From: Bryobacteraceae bacterium
GTDB lineage: Bacteria > Acidobacteriota > Terriglobia > Bryobacterales > Bryobacteraceae
Assembly (NCBI GenBank): GCA_030041495.1
Contig: JASHNT010000044.1
Span: forward strand, 1-56,660
Direction: 5' to 3'
DNA length: 56,660 nucleotides
Below, one piece after another: positions 54,102 through 56,660 of the stretch. Position 1 is the first letter of the stretch. Every line of letters begins with the position of its first letter. The notes beneath the pieces are model-generated. The model was not told where the DNA came from. It saw nothing but the letters and a program-made list of their open reading frames with translations, and did no database searches. The translations under genes were made by a program, and so were the position numbers.

Positions 54102-55531
54102 GCCGCCGTGCCCCCCACGGTCATGCGGTCGATCTTCACGGTCGGGATGCCGACGCCCACCGGAATGTGCTGGCCTTCCTTGGAGCAGATGCCGATGCCT
54201 TGGTCGAGCTGCAGATCGTTTCCGACCATGCTGACGTACTTCAGAGCCTCTGGCCCGTTGCCGATCAGCGAAGCCCCGCGCAATGGCCGCGTGATCTTGC
54301 CGTCTTCGATCAAGTAGCTCTCTGTCGCCGTGAACACGAAATTGCCGCTGGTGATATCGACCGACCCTCCGCCGAACGAGGTGCAATACACGCCCTTGGG
54401 CACGCTGCGGATGATCTCTTGCGGATCGCTTTGTCCGGCCAGCATGAAGGTGTTGGTCATGCGCGGCATGGGGATGTGCTGGTAACTTTCGCGCCGCCCG
54501 CTGCCGGTGGAGCGCGACTTCATCAGCCGAGCCGCGAGCTGGTCGTGCAGGTACCCGCGCAGGATGCCGTTTTCAATCAAAACATTTCGCTGCGTCGGCG
54601 TGCCTTCGTCGTCGACGTTGAGGGAGCCGCGGCGCTGGCCGATGGCTCCGTCATCGATCACCGTGCACAAAGGGCTGGCCACTTGCTGGCCAATGCGGCC
54701 GCTGAAGGCCGAGACTCCCTTACGGTTGAAATCCGCCTCCAGCCCATGGCCCACGGCTTCATGCAGCAGAATTCCGGGCCAACCGGGACCTAGCACTACC
54801 GTCATTTCACCGGCCGGCGACGCCACTGCGTCCAATTGCACGATAGCCTGCCGGACAGCCTCGCATGCGAAGGACTCCGGCGATTTCTCGCCGAGAAAAT
54901 AGTCGATGGCCACGCGGCCACCTCCGCCCGAATGCCCCGGCTGGGGAACGCCGTCTCCCTCGCGGGCCAGCACGGAAACGTTGAAGCGCGCCATCGGCTG
55001 GCGATCGTAGCTCAGCCGGCCGTCGCTCGAGGCGATCAGCACCTCGCGCAGGCTGTCCGCATAACGAGCCTGCACCTGGAACACACGTGCATCGGCCGCG
55101 CGGGCGGCCGCGTCGGCGCGCTTGACCAGATCGACACGCTCCGCCAATCCTGTTTCGTGGGTGCCACGCAACACGGGATATAGATTATGTTTCCGCGCTT
55201 CTTCGAATCCGGTCTTCACAGCGGCAGAGGGCCCCCGAGCGATGCGCGCGGCTACCCGCGCCGCTTTGCGGATTTTCTCCGGGCTCAGATCGTCGCTGTA
55301 GGCGTAGCCGGTGCGCTCGCCGGTCAGCACTCGCACGCCAACCCCTAGCTCGACGCCCTGCGACGCGCTTTTCACGATCCCTTCGTCGATCCCGATGGAG
55401 CTGGTGGCGAGATATTCGAAATACAGGTCGGCATATTCGCCGCCGGAGGAGAGCGCTTCGCTCAAGTACGCTTCAAGATCGCGCTCCGTGAATCCGAATC
55501 GCGCGGCAAAAAAGGATTGGGAGAACCCCAT
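54098..55531 (-). CDS. tldD: TldD-family metalloprotease
   Basis: The catalytic zinc subunit of TldD/E (477 aa), which processes peptide precursors and unfolded peptides. The zinc site is HEAVGHGLEAD (HExxxH). SSIGIDEGIVKSASQGVELGVGVRVLTGERTGYAYSDDLS opens the propeller-like N-terminal half. FGGGSVDITSGNFVFTATESYLIEDGKITRPLRGASLIGNGPEAL and GQHIPVGVGIPTVKIDRMTVGG close it. ATG 55531 (MGFSQSFFAARFG) gives the normal length; 60 codons upstream are open but not family-like. First gene of tldD-pmbA-FxLYD. Confidence 0.95.
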   Translation of the reverse strand: MGFSQSFFAARFGFTERDLEAYLSEALSSGGEYADLYFEYLATSSIGIDEGIVKSASQGVELGVGVRVLTGERTGYAYSDDLSPEKIRKAARVAARIARGPSAAVKTGFEEARKHNLYPVLRGTHETGLAERVDLVKRADAAARAADARVFQVQARYADSLREVLIASSDGRLSYDRQPMARFNVSVLAREGDGVPQPGHSGGGGRVAIDYFLGEKSPESFACEAVRQAIVQLDAVASPAGEMTVVLGPGWPGILLHEAVGHGLEADFNRKGVSAFSGRIGQQVASPLCTVIDDGAIGQRRGSLNVDDEGTPTQRNVLIENGILRGYLHDQLAARLMKSRSTGSGRRESYQHIPMPRMTNTFMLAGQSDPQEIIRSVPKGVYCTSFGGGSVDITSGNFVFTATESYLIEDGKITRPLRGASLIGNGPEALKYVSMVGNDLQLDQGIGICSKEGQHIPVGVGIPTVKIDRMTVGGTAA

Positions 55532-55663
55532 GCTTCGAGCGTAGCATGCGAGGCACGCTGGTACTGTCTGAAATGTGCGTTGAACGCAAAGCAGCTCATG
55601 GAGCTTGCAGAACTGCTTGCCTATGTGTAAAATTGGGGCCTCGGGAAAGAGAGGATCGGAGCA

Positions 55664-55683
55664 GGTCCGCCTGCCAGCGGACC
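55664..55683. repeat. Inverted repeat upstream of the SLATT-like gene
   Basis: GGTCCGC (55664-55670) and GCGGACC (55677-55683) are perfect 7-bp arms with a 6-nt loop, about 95 bp upstream of the SLATT-like start and 130 bp from tldD. It may be a regulator site or a weak hairpin in the 247-bp gap. Confidence 0.4.
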
Positions 55684-55778
55684 GCTCTTCTAGACTCGGT
55701 TTGGGGCGCACTCAAGTCATCGCATTGGGCCGCGCCTAAACTCGAGCATCTCTGGAGCGATAATGAAGGCAGGACCAA

Positions 55779-56339
55779 ATGGACGCCATAGCGCCGGAGA
55801 ATGCCGCAGCAGACGCGGGCCAGGATCAGTACTACGAGGAGCTGAAGAGGCTCTTCAACCTTTACCGTCTTTCGCACCTGAATGCTCAATACTACGGAAT
55901 CAGGGCAGAAAAATACGAAAAGCGCAACAAGGGGTCTCTCATTGTAACGGCCGCGCTCTCAATGCTTGCGCTCTCGGTAATCCTTGTCGCAGATCCGAAG
56001 AATACATGCGCGCGAGACTTCGCGGCAGCCTGTGCAGGATTAGCCGCCTTCCTCTCCGGGGTCGTACCGTTCTTTGGATGGTCGGAGAAGATACGCGATC
56101 TCCGAAATCAGCACTTCGCCTACAGCCAGCTATTCGGACAGATCGAATTTGCAATGACGGAGATTCGCAGGGCTGGGCAGTTGACGCCGGAGCACGTCGG
56201 GCTCGCCAGAATGGTACACGATGGCTACATCAGGATCGAGACACGGGACGAGTTAGACCCAGATCGGGTGCTACTAAACCAAGAAGACGCCAAGGTGAGA
56301 AAACAGATCCCAGAAGATTATCTCTGGACAAATATGTAG
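55779..56339 (+). CDS. SLATT-like two-transmembrane protein
   Basis: A 186-aa membrane protein resembling SLATT effectors (pore-type two-TM domain of SMODS/SLOG-linked conflict systems). An N-terminal helix (YYEELKRLFNLYRLSHLNAQYYGIRAEKYEKRNK) leads into TM1 (GSLIVTAALSMLALSVILVA) and TM2 (DFAAACAGLAAFLSGVVPFFGW). A C-terminal helix follows (SEKIRDLRNQHFAYSQLFGQIEFAMTEIRR). No nucleotidyltransferase or SLOG gene is visible inside the window; a partner could lie beyond the IS. Past its stop another frame encodes a Pro-rich stretch (56340-56480). Codon use is more AT-rich than its neighbours. Confidence 0.7.
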   Translation: MDAIAPENAAADAGQDQYYEELKRLFNLYRLSHLNAQYYGIRAEKYEKRNKGSLIVTAALSMLALSVILVADPKNTCARDFAAACAGLAAFLSGVVPFFGWSEKIRDLRNQHFAYSQLFGQIEFAMTEIRRAGQLTPEHVGLARMVHDGYIRIETRDELDPDRVLLNQEDAKVRKQIPEDYLWTNM

Positions 56340-56482
56340 CTGAGAAGAAATCTCCGCCCCCACCGCCGCCGCCTCCTCGCCCGAGGCCACCAGTCCCCAT
56401 TGAGCCTCTTCGTAAGCGTGGTCGCGTCGGTGACAGTGAGCCGAGAATTAGGCCGACGAATCCGTATGGACTTGTCTGGTGA

Positions 56483-56508
56483 TTTGAGACAACCGGTTAA
56501 GACTCAAA
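56483..56508. repeat. Dyad upstream of the transposase orfA
   Basis: TTTGAG (56483-56488) and CTCAAA (56503-56508) flank an inner AACCGGTT palindrome (56491-56498). It lies 24 bp upstream of the transposase start and may be part of an insertion-sequence end or its operator. The other end lies outside the window. Confidence 0.4.
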
Positions 56509-56532
56509 ATCCATCCAAAGGAGAATTGAGTC

Positions 56533-56660
56533 ATGGGATTGTCGAGAAGGACGTTCACCAAGGAGTTCAAGCTGGCGGCGGTTCGCCGGCTGGAGCAAGG
56601 GGTATCGATCGGGGAGGCAGCCCGGGCGCTGGAGGTTAACCCCAACGTGCTGCACCGCTG
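56533..56660 (+). mobile_element. Transposase orfA, 5' part (IS3-like), cut by the window end
   Basis: ATG 56533 follows AAAGGAGA (56517-56524). The product begins MGLSRRTFTKEFKLAAVRRLEQ and continues GVSIGEAARALEVNPNVLHRW. This is the helix-turn-helix of IS3/IS911-type OrfA proteins. The frame is open to the last base. orfB and the right end are not visible, so completeness cannot be judged. IS66-type OrfA is an alternative. Confidence 0.82.

Noticed and set aside
55532-55711. N-terminal extension of the tldD frame
   Set aside because: Sixty upstream codons have no family similarity; ATG 55531 gives the normal TldD start.

Overview
This window reads as a chromosomal segment of an acidobacterium, most likely of the Bryobacterales/Solibacteraceae type. 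I infer this from family content, not from a database search. The markers are an ADOP-type (acidobacterial duplicated orphan permease) MacB/FtsX protein, a TIGR03435-type secreted protein, two large secreted proteins with TIGR03437-type C-terminal domains behind SBBP-like or NHL repeats, a small PadR regulator, HemQ, and high-GC codon use. The window is mostly housekeeping and signalling genes in short operons. There is little mobile DNA: one degraded transposase/toxin scar beside a tRNA gene, and an insertion-sequence-type orfA entering at the right edge.

Layout. 1-2.5 kb: the 3' part of a CobA-HemD fusion, then proS. 2.6-3.5 kb: a PadR repressor with a perfect-armed operator, opposite a small secreted Cys-containing protein. 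3.5-7.4 kb: dnaB, a secreted cyclophilin and a PAP2 phosphatase on the minus strand, then a divergent MGDG-synthase-like glycosyltransferase. 7.4-9.9 kb: a translationally coupled phenylalanine hydroxylase and MIO-type aromatic amino acid lyase/mutase pair. 10-10.7 kb: a VapBC-like pair with an 18-bp palindromic operator. 10.7-15.5 kb: secreted and outer-membrane proteins, one interrupted by an in-frame TGA. 15.5-16.2 kb: a frameshifted ParE relic, a transposase relic and tRNA-Ser(GCU). 16.4-19.8 kb: a four-gene signalling operon (PAS-PAS-SpoIIE phosphatase, diguanylate cyclase, HATPase-like switch kinase, STAS-like protein).

19.9-28.3 kb: a broken coiled-coil gene, an ABC-2 exporter, flaG-fliS, a lone nuoB, malQ, and an NHL propeller with a dihaem cytochrome. 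28.4-33.9 kb: the ADOP permease and a 909-residue NHL/TIGR03437 protein. 34-37.6 kb: the heat-shock operon hrcA-(TIGR03435 gene)-grpE-dnaJ. 37.8-40.8 kb: a TPR protein, a type IV pilin-like protein, a hypothetical protein and an SGNH hydrolase. 40.8-43.7 kb: a Tat-exported two-subunit molybdenum hydroxylase. 43.9-45.5 kb: hemQ and a coiled-coil zinc-ribbon protein. 45.5-52.3 kb: an ExeA-like AAA ATPase, a CpaE-like ATPase, a pseudo-histidine kinase with an intact receiver, and a 1089-residue hybrid kinase. 52.3-55.5 kb: a membrane-anchored beta-domain protein with pmbA and tldD. 55.8-56.7 kb: a SLATT-like two-TM protein and the start of a transposase orfA.

The most system-like parts are the partner-switching/c-di-GMP operon (16.4-19.8 kb), the CpaE-like/pseudokinase/hybrid-kinase island (45.5-52.3 kb) and the coupled Phe-hydroxylase/MIO pair (7.4-9.9 kb). 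Domain assignments rest on motifs I could read directly. Substrates and outputs are inference.
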